Positions 47,912-59,352 of a DNA stretch of 64,000 nucleotides are shown in pieces. The stretch is from Stratiolaelaps scimitus. Lineage: Eukaryota > Arthropoda > Arachnida > Mesostigmata > Laelapidae. The number at the start of each line of letters is the position of its first letter. The stretch's first letter is position 1. The notes below the pieces were generated by a model. It had not been told where the DNA came from. It did not search any database and was given only the letters and a program-made list of their open reading frames with translations. A program made the translations under genes and the position numbers. Where the stretch lies: contig JABWDB010000001.1 of assembly GCA_019614645.1 (NCBI GenBank), forward strand, positions 23,925,501-23,989,500. Direction: 5' to 3'.

Positions 47912-48338
47912 CCAGACCTTATAGAAGGTTCGCAATCGATGTCCACGACGTGTGCATATGTTGGCTCGTATAACTGTATAAGACGTGTTTGGCCTTCTCC
48001 GACCGTGGCTGACTATCTGGCTGGCCTCGCGGCGTGCGTTTATGTACTACAAAACACCGACGGAAGGGGAGAGGCAATTTGTCACCCGAAGATGTCCATT
48101 CCCGAGAGGGACGAATGTCGAAAAATCTGGTGAATGAGTGGTGGTCTCTGACGTCCTTCCTCGCGCCAAGATGCAAGGTTTGGTGAGCTTCGGTGTCGCC
48201 CGCATCGAACGAAATCCAGGAGGGAGAGAGTATGCGGACGTGAGGTTCCAGGGATCTACACAGCTTGGGCTGAAGTCCCAAGGAGATCTGGGGAGAACCA
48301 GATCTATCCGAGCAACCTAATGTCCTAGGCAAGTCCAT
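47912..48338. other. GC-rich segment with open frames on both strands
   Basis: The minus frame 47919-48338 has 139 codons. On plus, 47912-48133 encodes a segment reading SPTVADYLAGLAACVYVLQN and 48138-48320 reads SFGVARIERNPGGREYADVR. Each has even codon use and none has a domain I recognise. The plus frames line up in series with 48349-48849, so a single decayed or spliced plus-strand gene is possible, but the 139-codon minus frame is an equal rival. Confidence 0.2.
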
Positions 48339-48348
48339 AATTTAGTAG

Positions 48349-48849
48349 CTTCGGGGGAGACATGGACGTCGGCGAGGAGGTCGAGCCCTGGGAGGGCAGG
48401 CGCAAGCCTCGCGTAGTTGCGTTGTGAGGGCAGTTGAGGCGACGACGAAGCAGCGAATGTTGCTAAAGGCAGTGACGCTGGGGACAGTCCTAACGTCCGC
48501 TGAAACTGGCGGCCACCTCAACTGCCGCCGCGAAGATATAGTAGCAGCAGCCGGCAACACCTTACTGCGACGGACGGTGCAACTCGGTCCTGCATTTTAC
48601 GCCAGCAGCAATCTAACGCCTGTGGCAGGGCGAAGCCGATCAGTAAGCAGCTATTTGTTGCGGAGTTTTATTCCGTCGAAGTGGTATTTCAAAATCTTCC
48701 TCGCTCCCAATGGACGAGAAATGGCGTTGTCGACACCGACAGGGGAAGGCGTCGATACGACGAAAAATCGTCCTTCCGAAGTGTTGACTCAGCTAGAAGA
48801 GCAAGCTAGAGACAAGGGAAAGATTTCTTTCGTTTTGCCTCAGGCTTAA
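48349..48849 (+). CDS. GC-rich 166-codon open frame, unrecognised
   Basis: This plus frame is open from 48349 to TAA at 48847-48849, with the first internal ATG at about 48457. The product is basic at first, then reads GGHLNCRREDIVAAAGNTLL in the middle and ends in RPSEVLTQLEEQARDKGK followed by a short hydrophobic tail, which looks like a real protein C-terminus. Amino-acid composition is balanced. A competing frame starts ATG GAC GTC GGC GAG GAG at 48362 with very strong C/G third positions but stops after 21 codons; a frameshift could join the two. No signal peptide or domain is seen. It could be the last exon of a host gene or a decayed element. Confidence 0.3.
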   Translation, partial: LRGRHGRRRGGRALGGQAQASRSCVVRAVEATTKQRMLLKAVTLGTVLTSAETGGHLNCRREDIVAAAGNTLLRRTVQLGPAFYASSNLTPVAGRSRSVSSYLLRSFIPSKWYFKIFLAPNGREMALSTPTGEGVDTTKNRPSEVLTQLEEQARDKGKISFVLPQA

Positions 48850-49821
48850 CTCGGGTTAACCTCTCGATAGCGGGAAACCTTCAAGAAGGGTTGTCGCCAC
48901 TTTTTTATAATAGTAGCCACTGTTCGAAATGGGTGCTCTGAAAAAAAGGCGGGAGCTATTCCGACGGATAACTAACTCGATAACCGAGACTCTATTTGCC
49001 GGCACGAAATGGGCTATGTTAGCTCAATTCATTCAACTGGTAATTCGAGTGCAGTTTGAGCGAATAGAGATCTGAGAGGGGGGGATTGGTAGTTTAGGGG
49101 CGGAGCAATACGACGGTCACATAATCTAATCACTCTCCGCTGAACTACCGCTGTGTAATATAATAATATTGTGTAATATGATATTAGCCTTCTAGAGATT
49201 ACAGCACTATCTAATGCTCGGGCAGCGTTTTTTTGCAAATGATATCGTCCTAATTTTAAAGGGGACGATTGCACAGTGTATGAAATTTCGAGCTCGCTTC
49301 TAGTTGCCTCCGATCTGGGAATGGTGCTTAGCGTACCTAATATTATAGTTGACAGGATTGTGGGAAAGATCTAATATCGAACGAGTGGCTCACCAATAGG
49401 CCACGGCTAGCATGACCTTGAGTACTCCCGCCCGGAGGTGGAGGAATATTTCCCGTCCGCCGTTTCCGCCTGCTGCGTATTGGTGGGCTCCTCCCATTAT
49501 CTGTGCGCTATATTTTGGTTACCAAGTACAACGATTATTCCTCTGCAAACTGGAATTGTTTAGAGGACTAAGACATTTCAATCAGCTTTTCCCATAACGT
49601 GAACGTCTGCCCTGACGATGCACTGTGTACATGTTTCTGGTCAGGAAATGTGGATTCCCTTGCACAGTGCCAAGGAGGAGGGCTAGTAGAGCCTTGCATA
49701 ATGAGCTCAAAAATTGCCTGATCCCGCTGTAGGACACTAGCCATCGTTCGTGCTGACAACCTACGAAGTCGAGATAACAGTATCACCCTATTAGTGGGTA
49801 CTTTTTTTTGGGACCGATTTA
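48850..49821. other. Non-coding stretch
   Basis: A minus frame at 49568-49786 lies just downstream of the LINE remnant on the minus strand and may be its untranslated tail. Nothing else was recognised. Confidence 0.4.
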
Positions 49822-50466
49822 TTAGAGAATAGCCGGCAAGTTTACTTTGGTGTTATAATTTATTACAATTGTGATGTGTGAACGTGTATTTGCCAATTCT
49901 GTGTCGTTTCTGCTTACAAGCTCGGTGTCGACCCAATGTTCGATCTGAGGCATTGCGCTAAGGGCTTCTATCAACTCGCTTCTTTCTACCTGAAATCTAT
50001 CACACACCCAGAACGTGTGTTCCACAGTATCCACCATCGCTCCCTCACAGTGTTCGCAGGTAGGTGTCTCTTTTTCCCAAATCTATGGAGGTACTGTCCA
50101 AAGTCCCCATGACTGGTCAGCATCTGGGTAGTGTAGTAGTTAATCTACCCGTGTTTCCCGCGTCATCCATTTGATAACATCCGTAATAAATTTGCGAGTG
50201 CCCCCTCCCAATGTATTGTTCGGTTCATCCATTCCCTTTGCCATCCTTCCAGGGACTCTTGGCGGAGTTCATCCTTTTTTCAGTCTCAGCCTCTTGTTCT
50301 TGTAGATTTCGACTCTTTCTAATGCTTTAAGCTCCCAGGGCACCCAACGACTCGAGACCAATAGAACAGTTTTTATAATTATTCGATATAAACGAGTAGG
50401 GCGGCAGTCGTAGATATCGTCCTGTGTGCTCAGCTGATTCGTAGGGCTATATTTCTCTGAGTTCAC
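49822..50466 (-). pseudogene. LINE remnant: C-terminal part of a reverse-transcriptase protein
   Basis: Reading right to left on minus, SRWVPWELKALERVEIYKNK leads to DELRQESLEGWQREWMNRT, then in another frame INYYTTQMLTSHGDFGQYLH, and finally CEHCEGAMVDTVEHTFWVCD followed by RFQVERSELIEALS. This order (a PW.L...ER block, a W...W region, a fluted TQ.LTGHG.F..YL block, then C..C...DT.EH..F.C.RF...R..L) is the C-terminal region of LINEs of the Jockey/I/R1 type. The frame changes at least twice and has stops, so it is decayed. Only the part after the polymerase domain is present, consistent with 5' truncation. Confidence 0.8.
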
Positions 50467-51656
50467 TATTAACCGACTATCGCCGACTCACAAGCTGGTT
50501 CTCGACGACAGGACGGTTATTACTTTGTACTATTACTACTTAACTGGCATTTACCTCATCAATTACTTAGTGAATCGCGATTACGTTGTCGCCCTCTTGG
50601 CAACCCATGTCTATAGTGGAATGCAGGGGACAGCAGGGCTCAAGGCATGTGCTCCTTCTGCTGTCTCCTATGCGATGCAGGAGAAGACCCTTACTATTAT
50701 ACGTCCACTCCTGACGTCCTGCCGTCGGAAACCAGCTATGTGAGTTGGTGAGCAGTTTTGACGTCCGCACAGGACTTCGCCCTTCGCTGCCCTCGTCTTA
50801 CCGGACGAGTCGGTACTCTTGTATCTGTACGCGATTATCATGCGCCGAGGATGCCACCGACGGATCTAGTCAGCTCTGCATTACGTTGACCAATCCTCAG
50901 TTTGCGTTCAGCACCCAATCTTTGAGCTGGTAACCACGTCTATGGTGACCGCCGTATGCAATCAATCTGCATAAGTGTACTGCCGAGTAGGTTTGTTCGG
51001 AAATATGACGGAACCCGTTCAAAAAGCACATACCTACTATTCCAATATTAGCCAATGTATATATATATATAGCCAGATTTGAGATGATGTCACACAGCGG
51101 CTAGTTTCTTCCATAATTTCTAATTCCAAAATCAAGCACCAGACTACTGGTGGCGGCCCGCAGTATTGGAAAATATGCACCTATGACGCGTACGGGTGGT
51201 GATAGATTGTGCCATAGTACAATATATACTGTCCAGTAAGTAAAGGTTTCGATTCTTGCTTTTTCATTCGAACTAATGATCTTTCCTGTTTCGATCTTAT
51301 ATTGGAGGATTTACATGTAACACCAATTGCCTTGACCAATATACAGTAAGAATTCTCTACTATGCTTGTTTCAGATTTTGTATGTTACCAAAGCACTATC
51401 ATGCATTTTCCGAAGGAGTGTGTTCTTGTGTTAGATATGCAGCTAAGTCATGGATCTCATATCCATGTATTATAATTGTTTTGAAATCTAGTGTTTTTAG
51501 TTCTTCTTTGGTCAACTCGGTTTCACTTATTCTCATCTGCTAGAAGGAAACGTTTGTAGAAGAAATTAAACATTGCCTTTGCTCTGATTACTGATATTGG
51601 GACCCGTGATTGGGCACGCAATGCTGTAAATTGTAGACAGTGTTTAATAAATATGG

Positions 51657-51659
<3 letters not shown>
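50467..51659. other. Non-coding stretch
   Basis: Overlapping frames at 50525-50770 have no signature. A short TA run lies at about 51057-51071. No gene was recognised. Confidence 0.4.

Positions 51660-51693
<34 letters not shown>
51660..51693. repeat. (AT)n microsatellite
   Basis: Pure TA repeat of about 34 nt. Confidence 0.95.
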
Positions 51694-51698
<5 letters not shown>

Positions 51699-54591
51699 AG
51701 CACCAAACCCTCACTTGTGTTAAACACCCGACAACATCGGATCTAAAGGTCTCTCTTATCGATTAAGGCGATCGGCCACCTATAAACGATCTGAGAAGGA
51801 ACAATCCTCGAAGTGGTCTGCATTCGACACATGCGAAAAGCAGCATGTACACCAGACTAATTACAATTTGTTCGGTAATCCTCGCTATTGTGTTGCCATG
51901 TTCCCCTTTTATCGGTGATCCAGCCGGCGTGGTTTTATGAGCATACAGAGCTCTCGGAAGCAATCTATGCGTTGTCACGCATGGCTTGTTTTCCCTCTGA
52001 TCTGGCCTACGCAGGAATCCACAGAAAGCTCAACTGTTCCCGTGAATTAATTTGTAAGTTTTTAGTGCTAATACCCTTATGGAAGCCGGAGAATTAAATG
52101 CCACTTCCAGTAGGGCAGGTTACCGCTATTCGCCGTAGCAGAACGTGTCTACGAGATTACAGAGAACGAAACTCGTCACCTTAGGTTTGTGAATTGTACG
52201 CACACAATTGGTGGCATCCTCAATGCAGGACACGGTTGGAAAACGGTTTTCAATAACGACGGGCGCATAGCGGACATAAATATTTTTCTCGTATGTTGTC
52301 AATGAAACCACACCTTGTAAGTGCCTTCCATTTCTGGACGCATCTCAAGCTGAATAATTCGGGCAGAGGCTCCAAAGGACAGTCAAATCTTCTTAATTTT
52401 TTGGACACATTCCATAAAGATAGACTCATGCATAACTTAACGTTGTCCCCGAAAACAAAGCAGACGATTAGATAATGTCTACTGCTTTGACACTAGATAA
52501 ATATTAGACTTGATATTAGTTTTATATTAAGATATCAGCTTGGAAATTAGACTTGTTATTTTAATTCACATCGGTTTAGAGAATAGGTTCACATGTTAGA
52601 GTAACGGTAACGTCCAGCTTTGAAATGCGGCATAACGCGATTATGCGTACCGCAGAGAGTGTGATCCTGTAAAGAGATCATGAATGCACTTAGTCCTAAC
52701 TGAATCATGAGATTTGGCGCCTAACCTCCAGTAAGATAATTGAAACTGCCATATATACTGTACGATTCCAGGTCACATTTACTGATAGATACACCTACAG
52801 GTCCGCCTGTTTTTGCGGTCCCAAAAACCGTTCTCTAAGCTTATTTTGTTCTCTCTTATTTTTGCAGTTGATCAAAAGGAAATTTTAAGAGATTTCAGGA
52901 TCGCACCTCCTGCCCTTAATCTTCATCAGAGGGTCCTTACTTTTTATAAAATACAAATTTAGTTTTACTTAATACATTACACGTTTAGGACTGAACTTGA
53001 ATTCCTCAGAACAGATCGGTATGTCTCCCTTTAGTGTCGACGATATTGAGCCATGTCAAGGAATCAAAACATGTAATCGAGTTGAGTATCGGAAAATCTG
53101 TAACCTTCTGGAAATCGACGTTAGCTGTAGCGTTCCAGAGCGCGTATAGGGAGTAGGTCAAATTTGATATGAATGACATATATCATCTGATATATGTCTA
53201 CATTGGTATACAAATCCTTATAGCTCCCAAAATGTTCTTTCCTGCAAATGCAAAGCACCGAAATCAAAATAAAGTGAGAAAATGGTTTCTCCATTATCTG
53301 ATTCGAGCTTAGCTACCAGATCGCGTGAATCAATTATGACTTAGTGCAGTCATATTTGTTTTACAAGATCACACTCTCGGAAGCATGCACTCAACGCTTG
53401 ACGTACCTGCGTTCCTGACCTATTGTCCTGTTCTCTGAGGCGGGGTGAATAGGAGTCTAATATCTAAGCTATAGTATTATCTAATCATATGATTGATTTT
53501 AGCGGCAACGAAGTCACGTTAGGCTGTCCCTATGGGATCTAACTCAATCAGATTTGCAGATTACTTAGTCGCTGACCATGAAATATGTTCACACTAAATG
53601 ATTCTCTCTTGCCTCTCGGAGGCATTAGGCATTTTTCCCTTCCTGAACAACTGCATATCAATGCATGTGCAGATTGCTTGTCTGAAACATATCTACTTAG
53701 ACTCCGTGTGGGGGAGCCAACACGCAGATTAGCGTTGTTCCGTTTGTTCGTTATTTGCTAGAAATCATGGACAGCCTTGCGGTTTGCAAGGCAATCATCA
53801 CTGGTAACTTCAGGGCGAATTTCACGTGGTGCCCATCGGTTTTGCTCCAGACAAGTCCAGTTAGCGCTTCGCACGGTGGCGGTGGTAGAGGAACTCAGCA
53901 ATCGCTAGAAGTTCAGAACAGAGCACATAACTAAGGCCTATGATAATAGTAACAGCGTATGCAAATGATGACCGATAGGTCACCTTGAGAGGATCACTGT
54001 AAGAGCCGCCCTTCGAGATGATCGTTTGCAATCGACAGTCATGAAATGCTTTGTCCCTGGCGAATGTGTCACGTTTGCAGCGCAGCTTGCATTGGATTAA
54101 TTGACCTTCAAATTTAGCGTAATATGTAAATTGTAATTTCAGATTCCATCGACAAATGTCACTTTCATTGTTACAGGATTGTATTACCTAACATGTTTGG
54201 GGTTTCGCGAGGATCTCAACATTGTAAAACTATGGTTCTGTCAGTAAACCTAATGAATTCATGAACGTCGTATATTTCCCTTAGGGCGTTGTATTAAGAG
54301 GTATTGCCAATACCTCATAATTACTTGGCAAATTACTCGTCATTGTATTGTTTCAATCAACTGTTTTTCAGGTAACTATTTTTATATAGAATAATGTGAT
54401 TGAATGCATCGATGTGTGTTGAGCGGCGGCCTTTGGGTTGACCTGCAGATTTTTCAAACTCGCAATTACAATGCGCCGGCTAGTTAGTTTTAGTTAGCTG
54501 CTTAGTGGCTGAGTAACGCTTCTCCAAGTGCAGACGCCCACACTAGCCACTGTTCTTGAGAAGAGTACAAGTGAAGCCGTTACATATGTAC
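51694..54591. other. Non-coding AT-rich stretch
   Basis: No open frame above 75 codons. A palindrome (GACATATATCA-TC-TGATATATGTC) lies at 53175-53198. No gene or mobile element was recognised. Confidence 0.45.
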
Positions 54592-54604
54592 TTATATATA
54601 TATA
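54592..54604. repeat. Short (TA)n run
   Basis: About 13 nt of TA repeat. Confidence 0.8.
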
Positions 54605-54665
54605 GATAGACATATTGATGTTGTATGACCGAATGTGCTGCATAGCAAAGATTAGCGTTGTACAA

Positions 54666-55195
54666 TTACGATTCGAAATTGCATACGAAGCTATGTACAG
54701 CAAAAGTGACAGCACGATACGTATGTCTCTCCCGCACGATGCTTCCGGTTATTCTGCCGGGCGAGGGATTTCTGTGATCGAGACACATGCATGCATATGC
54801 GGAAATGTGTAGAGTAGATGCTTGCCGAGTCAGACGGTACGGGTGACAGTAAAAGGCGCAAAACGAGAATGAATAGTCGAGGTAACGGGTAACGTTGGAC
54901 TCGACGAAGCATAGCACTGAGCGAGCGGTGGCCGGTGGGACCAAGGTGGTTTCGCCGCTTGGTGTTGTGGCCATGTCAAACGGGTGGGGGGGGGGGTTCT
55001 TTGATTGCCCATGCAGGCGAACTGCGAAAGTTGGGGGACTTTGGCAAGGGTTGGGGGATGAAGTTCGGGTGGAATGGCAAGAACTTGTTGTTGGAAGGCC
55101 CTGCACTGTGACACCCTTGGCGGCGATCTCAGCGGCGCTCCACAGCCGTACACCTGTGTCGACGGTGACAACTTCACCGTGGTCGTGAACGGAGA
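54666..55195 (-). CDS. GC-rich island with competing coding frames, unrecognised
   Basis: One minus frame is open for about 176 codons, from just after a TAG at about 55196 down to 54666. Its start reads DHGEVVTVDTGVRLWSAAEI with codons such as GAA GTT GTC ACC GTC GAC, a strong purine-any-pyrimidine pattern. A second minus frame (54830-55225) is Pro/Ser-rich. On plus, a frame ending at 55211 reads DGDNFTVVVNGELAQA with C/G third positions, the complement of the same codons. A possible minus donor is GCCAAGG|GTGTCA. Poly-G (54986-54996) interrupts all frames. Coding origin is likely for at least about 55090-55200, but the strand is unresolved and no family is recognised. Confidence 0.3.
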
Positions 55196-56119
55196 GCTAG
55201 CACAGGCGTAAGGCAACAAGGGCACAAACGCGAAAAGCGCATTACTCGCCGTAAGCGAGGCTTGCTGACTTTAGGAATAAATCATGAGGTGTGCAACATC
55301 CAGCAGGTTGAAAGCAGAGAAACGCCGAAATGCGATCGAGTGAATAATCAGACGAGACGAAGGCACGAATTGCATTTGCCTGACGCGGATCGAGGAGAAA
55401 CGAAAAGGTTGGTCCGGATTCCGGCAAACGTCGACATTTGCTTCCTATACACTGCTATGAAATACACACTACGCAATTTGCGGCTGTACTTAGAGAATGA
55501 TGACTCTTCATATATTCAAATGTGAACACTTTAGATGTTGTGAGTAAAAATAGACGAAGTCCGGATCGTTGGCTACCTTGGAACCTTGGAATTAGGTTTT
55601 AGATAACACTACGGTGTTGATTATTTATTGATTAGATAATCATAACACAGTCGTCGGCTACTATAGATGTGATAAATGCTACTCAATTACATCTAGCAAG
55701 ATACAGATGTCAGCATTGTTGCATCAAGTAAACTGTAGTGCCACAAGCACATCATTGTGGTGCCCGACTGAAGTCCGACGTATTCATTATGGAATACGAG
55801 TGGGCTTGTGGCATACGTAATTCCTCCACGTGGAATAAATTGCTACTCGCATTTGCATTTTCAGTCAGCTTATCCATAATATTATATATATCGTTACACT
55901 CGCATGGTAGTGTTCAGGCCATGACAATCTCTCTATCCTCAACGGCGCGGAGTCCCTGTTGACTCTCCGCGATGGTTACTAAATTAGCTGAACTCTTAAT
56001 GATATCTTCCTGTCACGATCCAAGACCTTTTAAACCTCGGAGCAATAGGGTCCGAATAGTTTGCCAAGAAAAACGGTCAATCAGATTAAGTGAACATTAC
56101 TATCGATCCCTTTCTTCAA
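55196..56119. other. Stretch without a recognised gene
   Basis: Frames at 55242-55525 on both strands are short and undiagnostic. A small inverted repeat (GCGGAGT against ACTCTCCGC) lies at about 55946-55970. Confidence 0.4.
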
Positions 56120-56136
56120 ATATATATATATATATA
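56120..56136. repeat. (AT)n microsatellite
   Basis: About 17 nt of TA repeat. Confidence 0.9.
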
Positions 56137-57744
56137 CATCTGCATACTGTCGCATGATACTATAATACCTCTGCTTTATGTTGTGTTCACTCTGCATGAG
56201 CACTTTGTATTGAAAGCCACAAATGTTACGCTCAAATAAGAAGTAAGAGGTTCGCATACACGGAAGAATCAGAACTCCCGCTGAGTGGCTAAGAGATGTC
56301 CAGCAGAGGGGGTGGGTCCTTTTGTCCGGCAGCAAGAAGGACCAGCATTGACAACGACGTTCTCGTTCCTACCGTACTACGTCCTAATGTATATCTATCT
56401 GTTCACCATACTGCGACGCTTTCATATAAGGAACAGGTCTCTGGCGGGACTCCGATTGCGAGAGACATCGTATGGAAGGCCCGCCGGTGGCATCGATATT
56501 AGACGCGAGCGTAGCGAGGAAAATGCTTTCCTATGCTAGGAGTTTGCCATTGACCTGCTGCTGAATAGGAACCGTAGCGGTAAATAGGAGCGGAGTGTGC
56601 GCACGTTGCCATGTGTTGCACCAAGGTATATAGAAATCATGCTAAAAACGGTATGTGACGAAGTGATAATATACGGCCGAATTTGACCGTGTCAAATTGA
56701 CAGAGCTTTTAATCAGTTGAATGTAAAAATCTGGAAACTTGACCGCGAAGCATCGGAGTATTGTTTTACACAGTCCAAGAGCGGAGTGGACAATTTCCAT
56801 AACGTGAATAGCAAAGCCTACCTTTGGCGTTATGACGACTCTGGGATCTCGAAATAATCCCATATCGGGGATTGCAGTTGGGTTCAGAAGGCTGATATTT
56901 GTATCACGCAGAGATGTTACAGATTGCAGTTTGCAAGCCGTTTGCGTCAGATTCATTTATACTAGGCATAGAGCTTTCAGTTCATCTGTGAATAGTTTGT
57001 ACAGTACGCCACATGGGATGTCTTGCCACAGATACCAAAAAAAAAGAGTATGTAAGAAGTCGAATCATGGCCCCTCAGGGAGCTCCGGAAGGACATTCGG
57101 CCGGTCCACTGAAACGAATATAATCTTTACCGTAAAGGTTCTCCCATTCAAATCGCTTCCAATTCAAACGAAGTTTCGATGTCAACACGTAGTTTATTTT
57201 CTAGCTATTACACAAGAGCCCTGTTGAATGCACGGAAGAAATGTAAGCAAGGCAATGGTTCTTCTCGATTCTTCTTTAGGTTGAAATCGTATACTGTAGC
57301 CACGACTGGCGCCGCAGTTAAGAGTTGTTTAGTAAACAGATGTCGGTAGTCGTTCTCAATATTGAATTTCATGAAGTAGACTTGCAAATAGTACACGATA
57401 GAGTTCTCGAACGATAGGCAGGCTATCGCCATTCGGACTATCGGTCTAGGGGTTTGCTGGTTTCCGTTTTTCACTTGGGTAAATATTTGCGCACCTATTC
57501 TTACTTCAGTTGCGTGACCGCTATTACCACAAAAGGGTATAGTACATATTGCAGTGTAGTTCGATACTATTTTACCTTATTGTAAGAAGTTTACCTTTAT
57601 TTTTTTTTCAAGTAATACTAATTGTGTTCATAACATACGCGAACAGGTTACGAACAACTAACAATGTAACTTATCTAATTCAAGCAAGATTAATATGATG
57701 AAACTAAACATACTTACAAAGCAACCAATTTTGATAATCTCTTG
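56137..57744. other. Non-coding stretch
   Basis: Frames at 56642-56956 (minus, 104 codons) and 56832-57227 (plus, 131 codons) overlap without motifs. No RNA or mobile element was recognised. Confidence 0.4.
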
Positions 57745-57776
57745 ATATATATATATATATATATAATGTGTGTGTG
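57745..57776. repeat. (AT)n followed by (TG)n
   Basis: About 21 nt of AT repeat followed by about 10 nt of TG repeat. Confidence 0.9.
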
Positions 57777-58127
57777 TTGTGCAGGTGGAATCACTTGACA
57801 TTGGAGCAGTCAATTCACTCAATCGTGTGACAACGTGATGCCCAGGCGAAATTCCCCGCCCGCCTTTTAACTGTCTGCATTTCGCTGCCCTTCGTGTTCG
57901 GCTCGCAAAAAGAGAGTAATATTGCTCCCCTGAGACGACCATTTGCGGACCTTGGCGATCTGACCACATCAGGGAAAAGATGTAAGGTCCGGCCGTTCGG
58001 ATACGGTTCCCACATTTCGTGGCCGGTGCGTCAACGCTCCACTGAATGGCAACGGCGGAATTTCACTCTTCCAGAACCTCGGGCCTTCGACGTCATCCCC
58101 GAATTGTTATCCATTCATGCGACGTAG
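57777..58127. other. Segment with open frames on both strands
   Basis: The plus frame 57894-58127 (77 codons, ending near NFTLPEPRAFDVIPELLS) and minus frames 57658-57969 and 57815-58015 overlap. The plus product is basic and protein-like, but no domain is recognised. Confidence 0.2.
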
Positions 58128-58888
58128 TTGACGATGGGCGTATCTAGGAGCGAGGAGACTGCCGGCTAGTTTTCATAGCGGCAGAATATGGCATTTTCCC
58201 GGCGCAACGGACCGTTTACGTATACACGCCTCATTTATTATCTTTCTCTATTCATCAGTAAGTATAGCAATTTGGCCATTTGTCTGTTTGTGTTCAGTGG
58301 CCTCGGCGAATGGCTAGACGTGGCCAACGTATGCTCATGAATACGAATTGAAAAAGCGCGCCAGACAGAATGTCTGCTAAGGTTTTGTCACAGTAGTAGA
58401 CTGTCTACTAAGGGAGATGGGGGAACGTTTGTTTTCGTAAATGACTTAGTTAAAAATAGAACTAATACTAGCTTGAAAGAAGAAGAAGAATCCGAAATGA
58501 ATTAACCTGAAATGTTTCAAATCATAAATGGAAACATCACGGCGATGTCTCATTTACCCATCAAATGAGCGACTATACAACTGTTGCAGACCGGCCGAAC
58601 GAAGAACTGTGCATTTTTATTCGTATTAGAATCTGAAGATAACCTTAAACCGTTCTGCATTTGAATATGCTTCATGGTAGTAGGTTAAGTAAAAATATAC
58701 GATGGCGATAAAAGTTAGATATCTTCAATGCCGAAACCACTGACCTGTACTAGCTGCGATATAACGAGGCCTCTCTATTCGATAATGAGATACGAACATC
58801 TGTTACGGTGGAATCGCTGATTGGGGGGGTCCTCGGTTTGGTGGGTGATTCTGCGCGTACAGCCAGCCAATACTGTGTCTGCAGAAAA
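58128..58888. other. Non-coding stretch
   Basis: No open frame of note, no repeat and no RNA recognised. A short AAGAAGAAGAAG run lies at about 58477-58490. Confidence 0.45.
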
Positions 58889-58918
58889 CTATGTAGGCTA
58901 TAGGTAGAGCCTACATAG
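58889..58918. repeat. Perfect 11-bp inverted repeat
   Basis: CTATGTAGGCT (58889-58899) and AGCCTACATAG (58908-58918) pair perfectly around an 8-nt loop. No tail or gene context gives it a function. Confidence 0.6.
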
Positions 58919-59016
58919 AATACTACTTCAATATATAATAGTACATGCTATGCGGTGACTAACATTCTCAGCTAAGCCTAAAGCTGCCATCAGACTCCGT
59001 TAGTGTACGCAAGTTA

Positions 59017-59352
59017 TTAAGAATATAATGGCAGGCGAACGGTCGAGCTCCTGCATTGTCCATCACTTAAGCGTCGCAGTCGGTGTAATACCGTTAGACG
59101 AGGACAAAATCCACAACATTTTCGACGAAACTGTATCGCCGTTGAAGGGCTGGTCATCATGTCGTACTCCGGCAAGACTCCTGGTGTTGACGGTTTCGCT
59201 CCCTGTTTCGGAGGGAAGAAGATATCAAATGATTTTTTTCGAGATATGCTCGTTTCTAAATCTCTGTTGTATGCTCCCAATATTTTCTCGAAGGTTTGCC
59301 GAAGCGTTAAAATCGGGTCTATTGTGTTTCGAGTAGACCCTCTAGGAAGCAA
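59017..59352 (-). pseudogene. LINE reverse-transcriptase remnant
   Basis: The minus frame begins with RGSTRNTIDPILTLRQTFEK and then ILGAYNRDLETS. This matches the LINE reverse-transcriptase segment of the form GRST.D.I..LRQ..EK....N..L, which precedes the first catalytic block. The catalytic F.DF..AFD block appears only as a degraded KKSFDIF, lacking the first Asp, and nothing recognisable follows. A plus-strand frame (59159-59362) contains SGKTPGVDGFAPCF, which also recalls a LINE motif, but over a much shorter span. The minus reading is preferred. It is an old, short fragment. Confidence 0.5.
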
